From Serripes groenlandicus (lineage: Eukaryota > Mollusca > Bivalvia > Cardiida > Cardiidae): a DNA stretch of 64,000 nt. Position 1 is the first letter of the stretch. Each line of letters opens with the position of its first letter. Positions 33,177 through 45,467 of the stretch are shown here, piece by piece. Where the stretch lies: NCBI GenBank assembly GCA_031761405.1, contig JASEVX010000132.1, forward strand, positions 372,001 through 436,000, in the 5' to 3' direction. Below the pieces are notes generated by a model. That model did no database searches and was not told where the DNA came from. It saw only the letters and a program-made list of their open reading frames with translations. The translations under genes were made by a program, and so were the position numbers.

Positions 33177-33204
33177 GTAATATGTTTTAATAGTGGGTTA
33201 AGAT

Positions 33205-33508
33205 GTGTTAGCTCAGTTTGAAATGCCAAGCCTCTGTAGTTACTCGGGCTGTCAGTCCAGGTTGTCTATTTGAAACCCAGCTTGGCCAACATTCTTTCCG
33301 ACATTTGACAAAGAGTCATTGCGACAGGCCTTCCACCAATGGGCTAACAGTCTATGAGGAAAATCAGTCACTTGCTTGCAAAAACTATTGTGAGGAGTAC
33401 TGGTGTGAGAAATCCAGCAAACACATGGGTAGGTGAACTGACTGCGGTGATATGACTGTAAAATTGTTGAATATGGCGTTAAACCAAATTCAATCAATCA
33501 GCCAATCA
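33205..33508 (+). mobile_element. SINE, plus strand
   Basis: A tRNA-like head region near 33209-33290, a middle with CACTTGCTTGCAAAAACT, and a conserved tail GCGGTGATATGACTG...GGCGTTAAACCAAATTC, which I associate with mollusc SINEs. A second partial head follows at 33510-33580. Related minus-strand copies: 40079-40260 and 14528-14600. Confidence 0.65.
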
Positions 33509-33701
33509 GTTTGTCGCAACAGGGGATATTGATCAAGTGGTAGTGAGTTTGCAACCTAGCTCTGCCATTCATTCTTTCCAACATCTATATGTGGGAAAGC
33601 GTTAAAGCTCAATCAATCGAACATTGGATTGTTCTTAATAATAACAAAGCCTCTCTAAACAAAGAGACAGCCCTCCGGATAAACCAAACTTTTGGGCATG
33701 T

Positions 33702-33910
33702 TTAATCTTTTCCCGCATATAGACACTTTCAGACGCTTCAGCAGCAGCTGACCTTTGAAAACAATGTGGCAAAAGGATAAATTTCTCATAATGAGCAATT
33801 TTTCCTTTGAAAACAATGTTTTAATTTTATTTTCAGAGATTTTCGATATTTTTTGCTAGATGTTTTCAAAATCATCTGCTACAGATTTGTTGTATGTGGA
33901 AAAGGGTTAA
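33702..33910. mobile_element. TTAA-MITE copy
   Basis: TTAATCTTTTCCCGCATATA and GTGGAAAAGGGTTAA ends. Confidence 0.85.
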
Positions 33911-33982
33911 CATTTTAAATTTGAAGTCAAACTCCTACCTAGTGAGTTATGCTGTCCTGTGACAGCTATTGTTTCACAATAT

Positions 33983-36700
33983 TTAACCCTTTCCCACATA
34001 CAACAAATCTGCAGCAGACGACTGAAAACATTTAGCCCAAGTCTGGAAAATCTCTGTAAATGAAAATATTATAATTGAATAGAGTAGAAAATATTGTGGC
34101 AGGAGGAGAAATTGCTAATGATATTATAAAGCAATTTTTATACCCCCGATAAACGAAGTTTAGAGGGGGTATATTGGAGTCACCCTGTGGTTGGTCGGTC
34201 GGTCGGTCGGTCGGTTGGTCCGTTGCGATTTTCCTTGTCCGGAGCATAACTTTAAAACTAATTGTTGGAATTTAATAAAACTTCATAGGATGATACAAAA
34301 CATTGAGAGGAAGTGCGGTGTACAGGAACCATAACTCTATTTTACCTAAATACAGAGTTATTGCCCTTTGTTACTTTTTCTTGTCCGGAGAATTACTTAA
34401 TAACTAACAGATGGAATCTAATAAAACTACATACAATGGTAGAGCATAATCAGCGGAAGTGCAGTATACAAGAACCATAACTCTAATTTACATAATTACA
34501 GAGTTATTGCCCTTTGTTACTTTTTCTTATTCGTAGAGTCTTGTCCGGAGCATAACTTTAAAACAAATTGTTGAAATTTAATAAAACTTCATAGGATGAT
34601 ACAACACATTGAGACGAAGTGTGGTGTACAGGAACCATAACTCTATTTTATCTAAATACAGAGTTATTGCCCTTTGTTACTTTTTCTTGTCCGGAGAATT
34701 ACTTAATAACTAACAGATGGAATCTAATAAAACTACATACAATGGTAGAGCATAATGTGAGGAAGTGCAGTGTATAAGAACCATAACTCTAATTTACATA
34801 ATTACAGAGTTATTGCCCTTTGTTACTTTTTCTTGTTCGTAGAGTCTTGTCCGGAGCATAACTTTATAACTAATTGTTGGAATTTAATAAAACATCATAG
34901 GATGATACAACACATTGAGAGGAAGTGCGGTGTACAGGAACCATAACTCTATTTTACCTAAATACAGAGTTATTGCCCTTTGTTACTTTTTCTTGTCCGG
35001 AAAATTACTGAATAACTAACAGATGGAATCTAATAAAACTACATACAATGGTAGAGCATAATCAGAGGAAGTGCAGTGTACAAGAACCATAACTCTACTT
35101 TACATAATTACAGAGTTATTGCCCTTTGTTACTTTTTCTTGTTCGTTGAGTCTTGTCCGGAGCATAACTTTAAAACTAATTGTTGGAATTTAATAAAACT
35201 TCATAGGATGATACAACACATTGAGAGGAAGTGCGGTGTACAAGAACCATAACTCTATTTTATCTAAATACAGAGTTATTGCCCTTTGTTACTTTTTCTT
35301 GTCCGGAGAATTACTTAATAACTAACAGATGGAATCTAATAAGACTGCATACAATGGTAGAGCATAATCAGAAGAAGTGCAGTGTACACGAACCATAACT
35401 CTAATTTACATAATTACAGAGTTATTGCCCTTTGTTACTTTTTCTTGTTCGTAGAGTCTTGTCCGGAGCATAACTTTAAAACTAATTGTTGGAATTTAAT
35501 AAAACTTCATAGGATGATACAACACATTGAGAGGAAGTGCGGTGTACAGGAACCATAACTCTATTTTACCTAAATACAGAGTTATTGCCCTTTGTTACTT
35601 TTTCTTGTCCGGAGAATTACTTAATTACTAACAGATGGAATTTAATAAGACTGCATACAATGGTAGAGCATAATGAGAGGAAGTGCAGTGTACATGAACC
35701 ATAACTCTAATTTACATAATTACAGAGTTATTGCCCTTTGTTACTTTTTCTTGTTCGTAGAGTCTTGTCCGGAGCATAACTTTAAAACTAATTGTTGGAA
35801 TTTAATAAAACTTCATAGGATGATACAACACATTGAGAGGAAGTGCGGTGTACAGGAACAATAACTCTATTTTACCTAAATACAGAGTTATTGCCCTTTG
35901 TTACTTTTTCTTGTCCGGAAAATTACCTAATAACTAACAGATGGAATCTAATAAACCTACATACAATGGTAGAGCATAATGTGAGGAAGTGCAGTGTACA
36001 AGAACCATAACTCTACTTTACATAATTACAGAGTTATTGCCCTTTGTTACTTTTTCTTGTTCGTAGTCTTGTCCGGAGCATAACTTTAAAACTAATTGTT
36101 GGAATTTAATCAAACTTCATAGGATGATACAACACATTGAGAGGAAGTGCGGTGTACAAGAACCATAACTCTATTTTACCTAAATACAGAGTTATTGCCC
36201 TTTGTTACTTTTTCTTGTTCAGAGAATTACTTTTAAAATAACTAACCGGTGGAATCTAATAAAACTGCATACAATGGTAGAGCATAATGAGAGGAAGTGC
36301 AGTGTACAAGAACCATAACTCTTATTTACATAATTACAGAGTTATTGCCCTTTGTTACTTTTTCTTGTCCGGAGAATTATTTAATAACTAACAGATGGAA
36401 TCTAATAAAACTACATACAACGGTAGAGCATAATCAGAGGAAGTGCAGTGTACAAGAACCATAACTCTAATTTACATAATTACAGAGTTATTGCCCTTTG
36501 TTATCCAAAAATGAACAAAACAAGAATAACCCGATCCATAACATTGTCCTTTTAAGGTGGGGTTTCTAAATATTTCACAACCTTTCCTATCAGGGCGGCG
36601 TTCGGGGGTATTAATCACATTCAGTGATAGTTCTAGTTTCTTTTGCCACAATTTTTTCAAAAGTCGTCATAAGTGTCAAAAAATAGTTTTAAAATGTGTC
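33983..36700. mobile_element. TTAA-MITE copy split by HINE-A'
   Basis: Left part 33983-34139 (TTAACCCTTTCCCACATACA). The core hairpin is cut by the HINE, and the right arm resumes at TTCTTTTGCCACAATTTTTT after 36637. The right terminus is not recognisable. Confidence 0.75.
34140..36636 (+). mobile_element. HINE-A' with a dimeric higher-order core
   Basis: 5' ATACCCCCGATAAACG, GTCG microsatellite (34186-34222). About seven ~300-bp dimers, each made of two related ~150-bp units (GTCCGGAGCATAACTTTA and GTCCGGAGAATTACTTAA). The 3' end has CGGGGGTAT, hairpin ATCAC-ATTCA-GTGAT and CTAG. Confidence 0.92.
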
Positions 36701-36972
36701 TGTATCAGTGTAAGGCTTATATACAAGAATCAAGCAGCAGACAACTTTGAAAACATCCAAATATGTAAAATCTAAATAAAATCTCTATAAATGAATGTAT
36801 GATTATTCAAAATAATTTTGGTAAAAAGAGAGGTTGCCCCCTATGAACAATGTCTCTGTTTGCCATGATGTTTTCAAGAAGCGCCTGCTGCATATTCATC
36901 AAGTTGCTTATGTTTGTGTGTAAAGATAAATGATGGCCATGTGGATGAGGTATTGACTTTTTACTTTAACAG
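36701..36972. other. Intron with a degenerate TTAA-MITE
   Basis: GCAGCAGACAACTTTGAAAAC at 36736 and CGCCTGCTGCATATTC at 36883 are the two arms; the ends are lost. Confidence 0.55.
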
Positions 36973-37136
36973 ATTCTAGACGGTACTCACAGCAGTAAAG
37001 TAGCAAACAAAGTACAGGCAGTACTAAAACAATCGTACTTGGGCTTGTTGAGAATAAAAACCTTACTTTAGAACACTTACTGGTATTCGTTCATGGACTT
37101 GTGTCTCAAACATTACCTATGTTGTTGGAAAAGAAT
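36973..37136 (+). CDS. UTP20: UTP20-like exon 7, frameshifted
   Basis: Acceptor TACTTTAACAG. In phase with exon 6 the frame gives ILDGTHSSKVANKVQAVLK and LGLL, then meets TAG at 37069. From 37053 the alternative frame continues the expected UTP20 text (LTLEHLLVFVHGLVSQTLPM), which implies loss of one base near 37051-37056, next to an A run. That frame ends at TAA 37137 with no usable donor before it. Homopolymer sequencing error could explain the shift but not the missing donor. Confidence 0.78.
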
Positions 37137-37183
37137 TAAGTTACCAATTATATATTGTAAATATGCATGCATTACGTCTTTTT

Positions 37184-37757
37184 AGCTCACCTGAGCTTTG
37201 CTCAAGGTGAGTTATTGTGATCGCCTTTTGTCCGGCGTCCGGCGTGCGTCAACTTTTTCTCCTCAGTAACCAGTGGGTCAATTGGGATGAAACTTCACAG
37301 AAAGCATCCTCTCAATGACCTCACCAGATTTCCTTCAAATTTTTGAGATCCATGCAGAATTCTGGTTTCCATGGCAAAGAAATGAAAAAAACTTCAAAAT
37401 TCTTCTTCTCCCAAACTGGTTGGCAGATTTTCAAATAATTTTGTAGAAATGTTCCTTGGATGACCCTCTATCAGATTCCTTCAAGCCATGTTGATTGGTC
37501 GAAAAACATAGCCGCCAGGGGGGCGGGGCTATTTTGCCTTATATGGCTATAGTGAAAACTTAAAAAATCATCTCATCCGAAAGTGTCAGGCCAATTCTCA
37601 AATAATTTTGTAGAAAGGTTCCTAGGGTGACCCTTTATCAGATTCCATCAAGCCAAGTTGATTCATTGGAAACTATGGCCGCCAGGGGACGGGGCTTATA
37701 TAGCTAAAGTTAAAAAAAAAATCAGGTGAGCAATCCAGGGCCATCATGGCCCTCTTG
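37184..37757 (+). mobile_element. HINE-D copy 5
   Basis: 5' AGCTCACCTGAGCTTTGC, 3' CAGGTGAGCAATCC, GGGCCATCATGGCCC, CTTG. Confidence 0.92.
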
Positions 37758-38408
37758 TTTACTCATTCCTACCCTGGTGTTGTAGTGGGTTGTCACAAAG
37801 GACTCATGAAAGGGTTCTCTGTTGCCATTATGTAACCTAAATACTGTTAAAAATCTTTTTTAATAAAGAACCTTTCCAACAAACTGCTGCAAATGATATT
37901 ATTGTAGAATAGAGTTTGAAACGGGGTAGGAAAGCCGAACATGCATTGTTGTTGCAACATGAATTGCCAAGAGGAGGACTTAAGCCAAAGGTTAACAAGA
38001 AAACAAAACTTACATGTGCTGGTAGAGTTTGGATTAGAGATAGGTCTAGGAAAGTCTTGGAGTTCTTCTTTTGTTTCCTACAATCTTTTTAAAAGGAATG
38101 GTTTAATAATTTTAAGTTATAGAACTATGTATATACATGTGTGTGTATATGTCAGTGTTCAATCCCCCTTTATATATTGTTTGATATAACTTTATCTTGA
38201 CAGGCTTTAAACTTCAATGGATCACAGTACTATGTCACAATGTACTCTTCTCCTAATACAGATGACTTCTAATGCCTTTTGAAATAGAAGCCTTTGAAAA
38301 AAATTGTGTTTTCATACAACGTTATTGCCCAAAACTTGCAACGGCTAAGACTAAATCGGAGCTGTAAATAAAGTGCATATTTCAGGTTCTTAAATCCTTA
38401 CTTTAGAC
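37758..38408. other. Intron sequence without recognised features
   Basis: No repeat or exon identified. The open frame at 37941-38189 has no recognisable content. Confidence 0.4.
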
Positions 38409-38516
38409 TTAACCCTTTCCCACATACAGACACTTTCTGAGGCCTCTGCAGCAGACAACTTTTTAAAAGTCACCTGCCGCAGATTTATTGTATGTGGGAA
38501 AGGCTAAAGCCCTATG
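38409..38516. mobile_element. TTAA-MITE copy, 108-bp deletion derivative
   Basis: Both ends (TTAACCCTTTCCCACATAC and GTATGTGGGAAAGGC) but the core hairpin is gone. Confidence 0.85.
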
Positions 38517-38949
38517 TTATTGGTTCTAAAAAGAATTGGTTGTATAGTAAGTACTCAAAAGAGTTGATCTCTTTGAGACTATTATTTTGACTACCACCAT
38601 CCTAGGGCTTGATTGAATGATAAAAAAATAAGTGGATAGAAGACCAGCTTACTCATATCCCTTCTTCACCTGGATGTAGATATATTTGATTGTGTTAAGT
38701 ATTACATAGTCATGTTTGGCTTCTTTGCCGTTTTTGCCTATATCTTATTTTACACTGGCTTACATACTGTTTTATATTTGATGTTGAGTATCCCGTACAT
38801 CATGTTTGATTATTATTTTCTGATAGTCTCGATGTTTATTGTTCAATTTTATTATTTCATCATTTACAGATTTTCAATTATTAAGCACACAAAATGACCT
38901 TAGTTGTCGATCCCATTCATTCATTCATGTAGATATATTTGAATAGTAG
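38517..38949. other. AT-rich intron sequence
   Basis: The hydrophobic open frame at 38712-38897 reflects T-rich composition; no gene is called. Confidence 0.4.
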
Positions 38950-39097
38950 GATGTGATTATCGTGTAAATGCACTTCGGATGCTGAACTTGTGTATGAAAA
39001 GACAGAAGATCAACACTCACAACAATGAACACTTGGAGATGTTGGATCCTCTAGTTCCTCTACTCTACCCGATTGTCTCTTCTCTAAATATGCCAAG
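38950..39097 (+). CDS. UTP20: UTP20-like exon 8
   Basis: The donor GTAAGT at 39098 is strong. The frame gives CDYRVNALRMLNLCMKR, LEMLDPLVPLLYPIVSSL and NMPR, matching the UTP20 block around E-M-L-D-P. The left edge is uncertain: TAG at 38947-38949 is the most likely acceptor but has a poor pyrimidine tract. Ends after two codon bases, whereas exon 9 starts at a codon boundary. Confidence 0.75.
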
Positions 39098-39254
39098 GTA
39101 AGTCACCAATGAAAAGAAATTTATCTTATTAGTTCACCTGAACAGGTTTGAGTTGTCCATGACCATGTTTCTTATCATGTAAGACTTACATATAGCGCCT
39201 ATATATTCACCGATGCTTGATTGATTGGATTTAACACCGTTTTCAATGATTTTT

Positions 39255-40074
39255 AGCTCTACTGGCAAAAAGCCAGAAGAGCTTATGCCGTGGCATGGTG
39301 TCCGTAAACTATTGCTTGTGAACGCGATACAGTCTTCAGTTTTGATAGTATCTCAATCAAACTTATACAGTAGTAAGATATCCATGAGAGCTCGGTTCCT
39401 TTCGCAAACCAGCCAGATCCGCCCATGCAAGACTGGATTATGGTCTTGAAGTTGTCAAAATTGCTATAATACAGCTTGTGAACGCGATAAAGTCTTCAGT
39501 TTTGATTGTTTCTCCATCAAACTTATACAGTAGTTGGATATCCATGAGAGCTCGGTTTCTTTTGCTAACCAGCCAAATCCGCCCATGCAAGACTGGATAA
39601 TGGCCCTTGAAATTACCAAAATTGCTATAATACAGCTCGTGAATACAATAGAGCCTCCATTTACTATTCGATCTTCACCAAACTTAAATAGTAGTTAAAT
39701 ATTGATGAGAGCTTAGTTCCTTTTGCAAACTAGCCAGATCCGCCCATGCAAGGCTTGATTATGGCCCTTGAGTTTGGCAAAATTGCTATAATAGAGCTTG
39801 TGAACACAATAGAGGCTCCATTGACTATCTGATCTTCACCAAACTTAGGTAGTAGTTAAATATTGATGAGAGCTCGGTTCCTTTCAAAAAGCAGCCAGAT
39901 GTGCCCTTGCATGACTGGATTATGGCCCTTGAAATTGTCAAAATTGCTATGATACAGCTTGTGAAGACAATAGAGCCTCCATTTACTATCCAATCTTCAA
40001 AATAAATACATGCTCTGGATTGAAAATGACCAACGAACCATCCTAGTAGAGCATAGGCCCTCATAGGCCTCTTG
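39255..40074 (+). mobile_element. HINE-C copy 4
   Basis: 5' AGCTCTACTGGCAAAAAGCC, about four units, 3' CTAGTAGAGC, AGGCCC-TCAT-AGGCCT, CTTG. Confidence 0.92.
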
Positions 40075-40078
40075 TTCA

Positions 40079-40260
40079 GTCATATCACGGCGACCAGTTC
40101 ACCTACTTGTATGTTTCCTGGTTTTCTCACACCAGTGCTCCACACAACATACTTTCCAAGCAACTGACTGTTTTTCCACATTGACTGTTAGCCCATTGGT
40201 GAAAGACGAATGACGCTTGTTACAGTGACTTTTGTTAAATGCAAATACATCACGAGAAGA
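40079..40260 (-). mobile_element. SINE, minus strand
   Basis: Reverse complement of the 33205-33508 family: tail ATATCACGGC, GTTCACCTACTTGTATGTTT, then CCCATTGGTGAAAGACGAA. Directly follows HINE-C copy 4. Confidence 0.65.
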
Positions 40261-40762
40261 GGTGTTGTGTACCAAACTATGGGATATGGGCACTGTGACT
40301 TTTTTGTTATCGATAAAACATGATAACAAAAAAAAAAATCTATCTCCTACACTATAACAAAAAACTGATTCACAGTTATATCTAAGGCTACATGGAGGGA
40401 AGTATTACTTATCTAGATGATGTCACTGTGACCCTCACTTTTTACCCACTTGATAAAAAAACCTTGTGCAGACCATGTTTCCTATTCATTACATACACCA
40501 AACACTCTCCTTGGTTTGGTGGTCAGAGCAACAGCATTAAGTGCACAGTCGGATTATAAAGACTTTAAAAAAAGTAGTAATGGTTTCCCTTGTTTGCACT
40601 CAGGGTTTGCAGGGATAGCATTACAGATGTACTGGTATATTATCCAGGAGAGGCCATGATATTACTGAATTACTATTGGAAACAAGTGAAAAACATCATT
40701 CAAACCAAATTTGGGTAAGCACATACATCTTGGAATGAGGTTGACCTGTGTAGATACATTTG
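40261..40762. other. Intron sequence without recognised features
   Basis: No exon or complete repeat seen. Confidence 0.4.
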
Positions 40763-41173
40763 TTAACCCTTACCCTCATATAGACGCTTTCTGACGCCTC
40801 TGCAGCAGACGGCTTTTTGAAAACAAGGCGACAAAAGAAGAAATTGCTCAAAACGGGCAATTTCTCCTTTTGTCACCATGTTTCCTTTTAACCCTTTCCC
40901 TCATATAGACTCTTTCTGACACCTCTGCAGCAGACGGCTTTTTGAAAACTTAGTGTCAAAAGAAGAAGTTGCTCGAAACAAGCAATTTCTCCTTTTGCCA
41001 CAATGTTTTCCACTTTTAGTCATAGGTTATCCATTCAATTATAGAGATTTTCTAAGTCGTCTGCTGCAGAATTGTCGTATGAGGGAAAGGGTTAAAGGGG
41101 GTTTTCAAAAATGTTCGGGTATGTTTTTCAAAGTCGTCTGCTTCAGATTTGTTGTATGTGGGAAAAGGGTTAA
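40763..41173. mobile_element. TTAA-MITE copy holding a second copy
   Basis: Outer ends TTAACCCTTACCCTCATATA and GGGAAAAGGGTTAA. The outer copy is interrupted right after the core hairpin by an inner full copy. Confidence 0.88.
40888..41095. mobile_element. TTAA-MITE copy nested in another
   Basis: TTAACCCTTTCCCTCATATA to GAGGGAAAGGGTTAA. Confidence 0.9.
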
Positions 41174-41278
41174 TTACAAATTTAATTTGACCTTTAGACA
41201 CAGGACCAACACCCCCTAACCCTCTCCACCCATTAGGGACTACGGTTTGTCTTCAAATCTTCTCTTTTTTATTTACAG

Positions 41279-41440
41279 GTGAATTCTTTTAATCTCTACT
41301 GGATGATGAATACTAACTTGCCGTCCTTAAAGCAGAACCTAAGAAAGATGGCAGACGGAATATTTACGCTTCTACGTGAAAATGCTTCGGCAGGGACAGC
41401 CTAGGGAGATAATCAGGAGTTACTGACCATGTTGTTTAAG
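41279..41440 (+). CDS. UTP20: UTP20-like exon 9, with in-frame TAG
   Basis: Acceptor TTTATTTACAG, donor GTTCGT. Frame from 41279: YWMMNTNLPSLKQNLRKMAD, IFTLLRENASAGTA, then TAG at 41402-41404, then GDNQELLTMLFK to the donor. In the family an Arg or Lys stands where the stop is. Ends in phase 0, matching exon 10. The start does not match the phase of exon 8, and about three residues near the start appear lost, so a small indel is likely there. Confidence 0.82.
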
Positions 41441-41717
41441 GTTCGTTTAAGGTTTTCTTTTCTTTTCATCAGATGCCTTTGTGCAACTTGTCTGTCATTC
41501 CATCAAACTTTGACTTAATTTGTAAATGTTAGATCTGACATGTGATCTGGCAGGTAAAACAATCATGTGTTTATTGGAAGGCTCTTGCTTGTTTTCTGAG
41601 TTGTTTAGGTTATGAGCCACATTGCATTTTGGTATTCTATTGACTCTGCATATGCACAGTCTTCACTGTCAACTTCTATGTAGAAAAGATCCGGATGCAT
41701 CTTCTGCAAAAATATTC

Positions 41718-41926
41718 TTAACCCTTCCCCACATACAACAAATTTGCCACAGATGACGTTTAAAGCTTTGGATCAAAACTATGAAAAATGTTTTTAAATG
41801 CAGCTAAAAAATTTAAGAAGAGTTCAAAACATTGTGGCTAAATTGGCTCATCATAGTAATTTCTCCTATTGTCACAATGTTTCTGTAGATGCACAAAAAT
41901 GTGTCTTCAGGTGGGAAAAGGTGCAA
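41718..41926. mobile_element. TTAA-MITE copy, degenerate
   Basis: Left TTAACCCTTCCCCACATAC, hairpin core, right GGTGGGAAAAGGTG. Confidence 0.75.
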
Positions 41927-42024
41927 TGTAGTGCCACTTGTAACAGAGATGCAATAAGATCCCACAGCTCTTTATGTATATCAGATAAATATTGAGTGAA
42001 ACATTGTATAAATGGTAATTACAG

Positions 42025-42156
42025 GCAGTGACTGTGTTGGTGCGAGATGTAAAGTATCACACAATCGAGCAAGAGAGGTTAGAGGTACTGCTTACTTTCT
42101 GTGAGGAAGACCTCTATGATTATAACAGACAGAGTACAGCTTTCTCACTCTTCAAG
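42025..42156 (+). CDS. UTP20: UTP20-like exon 10
   Basis: Acceptor GGTAATTACAG, donor GTTAGT. 44 codons in phase 0: AVTVLVRDVKYHTIEQERLE, VLLTFCEEDLYDYNRQS, TAFSLFK. The E-E-D-(I/L)-Y-D and Q-x-T-A-F pattern is a UTP20 signature. Joins exons 9 and 11 without gap. Confidence 0.9.
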
Positions 42157-42305
42157 GTTAGTTATACTTATCTATTTTACAATGAATGTGAAACAAGCTT
42201 TCAGTACTGGCCTGGATTGTGTTGAATAATCCAAAGAGAGAGAACCCTTTCAAGTATGGTATGAGAAGTTTTTAACAATACACCACTGTCCTGAATTGGT
42301 AAAGT

Positions 42306-42514
42306 TTAACCCTTTACCAACTTGCAGAGGCAATTTCATTATTTGACATAACGGTAGCAGATGACTTTTAAAAACATTGTTGCAAATGCAAAAACTCATC
42401 ATAATGAACAGTTTCTACGTTTGACAAATGTTTAACTATTCTGTTTTGTAAATATACTTTCAGTTACAGTGATTTTCCAAATGTTTAGTTTTTAGTCAAA
42501 GTTGTCTGCTGCTG
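42306..42514. mobile_element. TTAA-MITE copy, degenerate, right end lost
   Basis: Left TTAACCCTTTACCAACTTGC, right arm GTTGTCTGCTGCTGG. Confidence 0.7.
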
Positions 42515-42569
42515 GTTAGTTTTCACCATCATTCATTGCTCCAAGTCTGTCGTCCATCACAACTTAATA

Positions 42570-42615
42570 ATGTCTCCCCCTGTATACAGGGGAGATATAT
42601 TGTTTTTGTCCTTGA

Positions 42616-42646
<31 letters not shown>

Positions 42647-44947
42647 TCGTCCCCAAAATCTTGTCCGATCCATATCTCCCAGACGGCTTGAAGGATTTTC
42701 ATGAAACTTGGGTCACATGTTCACCTCATCAAGGCGACGTGCAGAACCCGCGTCTCGACAATATAGGGTCAAGGTCAAGGTCACGCTTGAAGGTCAAAGG
42801 TTTGAGGCTTTATTTCGTGTCCGCTCCATATCTCCCAGACGGCTTGAAGGATTTTCATGAAACTTGGGTCACATGTTCACCTCATCAAGGCGACGTGCAG
42901 AACCCGCGTCTCGACAATATAGGGTCAAGGTCAAGGTCACGCTTGAAGGTCAAAGGTTTGAGGCTTTATTTCGTGTCCGCTCCATATCTCCGAGACGGCT
43001 TGAAGGATTTTCATGAAACTTAGGTCACATGTTCACCTCATCAAGGCGACGTGCAGAACCTGCGTCTCGACAATATAGGGTCAAGGTCAAGGTCACGCTT
43101 GAAGGTCAAAGGTTTGAGGCTTTATTTCGTGTCCGCTCCATATCTCCGAGACGGCTTGAAGGATTTTCATGAAACTTGGGTCACATGTTCACCTCATCAA
43201 GGCGACGTGCAGAACCCGCGTCTCCACAATATAGGGTCAATGTCAAGGTCACGCTTGAAGGTCAAAGGTTTGAGGCTTTATTTCGTGTCCGCTCCATATC
43301 TCCCAGACGGCTTGAAGGATTTTCATGAAACTTGGGTCACATGTTCACCTCATCAAGTTGACGTGCAGAACTTGCGTCTCGACAATATAGGGTCAAGGTC
43401 ACGCTTGAAGGTCAAAGGTTTGAGGCTTTATTTTGTGTCCGCTCCATATCTCCCAGACGGCTTGAAGGATTTTAATAAAACTTTGGTCACATGTTCACCT
43501 CATCAAGGCGACGTGCAGAACCCGTGTCTCGACAATATAGGGTCAAGGTCAAGGTCACGCTTGAAGGTCAAAGGTTTGAGGCTTTATTTCGTGTCCGCTC
43601 CATATCTCCAAGACGGCTTGAAAGATTTTCATGAAACTTGGGTCACATGTTCACCTCATCAAGGCGACGTGCATAACCCGCGTCTCGACCATACCGGGTC
43701 AAGGTCAAGGTCACGTTTGAAGGTCAAAGGTTTGAGGCTTTATTTTGTGTCAACTCCACATCTCCAAGACGGTTTGAAGTATTTTCATGAAACTTGGGTC
43801 AGATGTTCACCTCATCAAGGCGACGTGCAGAACCCGCGTCTCGACCATACTGGGTCAAGGTCACGCTTGAAGGTCAAAGGTTTGAGGCTTTATTTTGTGT
43901 CCACTCCATATCTCCTTAAAGGATTTTCATGATACGTGGGTCACATGTTCACCTCATCAAGGCGACGTGCAGAACCCGCATCTCGACCATACCAGTTCAA
44001 GGTCAAGGTCACGCTTGAAGGTCAAAGGTTTTAGGCTTTATTTCGTGTCCACTCAATATCTCCAAGACGGCTTGAAGGATTTTCATGAAACTTGGGTCAG
44101 ATGTTCACCTCGTCAAGGCGACGTGCAGAACCCGCGTCTCGACCATACTGGGTCAAGGTCACGCTTGTAGGTCAAATGTTTGAGGCTTTATTTTGTGTCC
44201 GCTCCATATCTCCTTAAAGGATTTTCATGAAACTTGGGTCACATGTTCTCCTCATCAAGGCGACGTGCAGAACCCGCGTCTCCACCATACCGGTTAAAGG
44301 TCAAGGTCACGCTTGAAGGTCAAAGGTTTTAGGCTTTATTTCGTGTCCAGTCAATATCTCCAAGACGGCTTGAAGGATTTTCATGAAAATTTGGTCACAT
44401 GTTCACCTCATCAAGGCGACGTGCAGAACCCGCGTCTCGAACATACTGGGTCAAGGTCAAGGTCACGCTTGAAGGTCAAAGGTTTGAGGCTTTATTTTGT
44501 GCCGCTCCATATCTCCAAAACAGCTTAAAGAATTTTCATGAAACTTGGGTCACATGTTCACCTCATCAAGGCGACGTGCAGAACCCGCGTCTCGACCATA
44601 CCGGTTCAAGGTCAAGGTCACGCTTGAAGCTCAAAGGTTTTAGGCTTTATTTCCTGTCCACTCAATATCTCCAAGACGGCTTGCTTATGTTTAGCAACAG
44701 TTGTTAACTGTTTTGAAGAATACTTCAGTCTTGAATGTTACAGCTGCAGTAAAAATATGTGTTTCTGTAAACCATTTGAAATCATGTCCACTTTGTACCA
44801 GGTCAAGACAAAACATTAGTAATTAAAAATTGAGTACTGTCCAACTTGGTCAAATTTTTGTTTGTCTGCTTTATAGGTTGGAATGTTTTGAGAGATTTTG
44901 ACAGATATTTGAGGGGGAGACATACGTTTTTGTCAAAACAATTCTAG
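42570..44947 (+). mobile_element. HINE-F copy 2
   Basis: Same ends and order of core units as 25663-28053, including matching stop positions and the unique 3' segment, with a shorter GTCT tract. Flanks on both sides differ from copy 1, so it moved as an element and not as part of a larger duplication. Confidence 0.92.
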
Positions 44948-45064
44948 TTATTCTTAAGTTTTTGTATTTATACATAAAGCGCTTTAGAAGTATTAGTCTG
45001 ATAACCTTGACCTTTGACAACCATCCCCACACATCAACGATTCTTCTTTTTGTTCACTTTGTAG

Positions 45065-45175
45065 GCCATCATTTCAAGAAAAGTACAGCTGCCTCAAATA
45101 AATGACATGGTGAAGAAACTGGAAGAAATGTCTATCACAGCTGATGCTCCTCATGTTCGAAGAGAATGCAGACAG
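45065..45175 (+). CDS. UTP20: UTP20-like exon 11
   Basis: Acceptor TTCACTTTGTAG, donor GTAATG. 37 codons in phase 0: AIISRKVQLPQINDMVKKLE, EMSITADAPHVRRECRQ. The A-I-x-S-R-K start and C-R-Q end match UTP20. Confidence 0.9.
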
Positions 45176-45234
45176 GTAATGTAATAGTACTACCTTTGAG
45201 AGACAGACACATAACATAAATACATAGGGATGGC

Positions 45235-45464
45235 TTAACCCTTTCCCTCATATGGCAATTCTGCAGCTGACGACTTTGAACGTATTTTGTCAAAAAATAG
45301 AAAATCTCCATAATTGAATGGATAACCTATGACTAAAAGTGAAAAAACATTGTGGCAAAATGAGAAATTGCACGTTTTGTGCAATTTCTGCTTTTGTTAC
45401 TATGTTTCAAAAAGCCGTCTGCTGCAGAGGCGTTAGAAAGCGTCTATATGAGGGAAAGGGTTAA
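45235..45464. mobile_element. TTAA-MITE copy, full length
   Basis: TTAACCCTTTCCCTCATATG and ATATGAGGGAAAGGGTTAA ends. Confidence 0.92.
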
Positions 45465-45467
45465 GGT

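Noticed and set aside
38712..38897. Hydrophobic open frame resembling a membrane protein
   Set aside because: T-rich intron composition produces Phe/Leu/Ile/Tyr codons; no start context or family resemblance.
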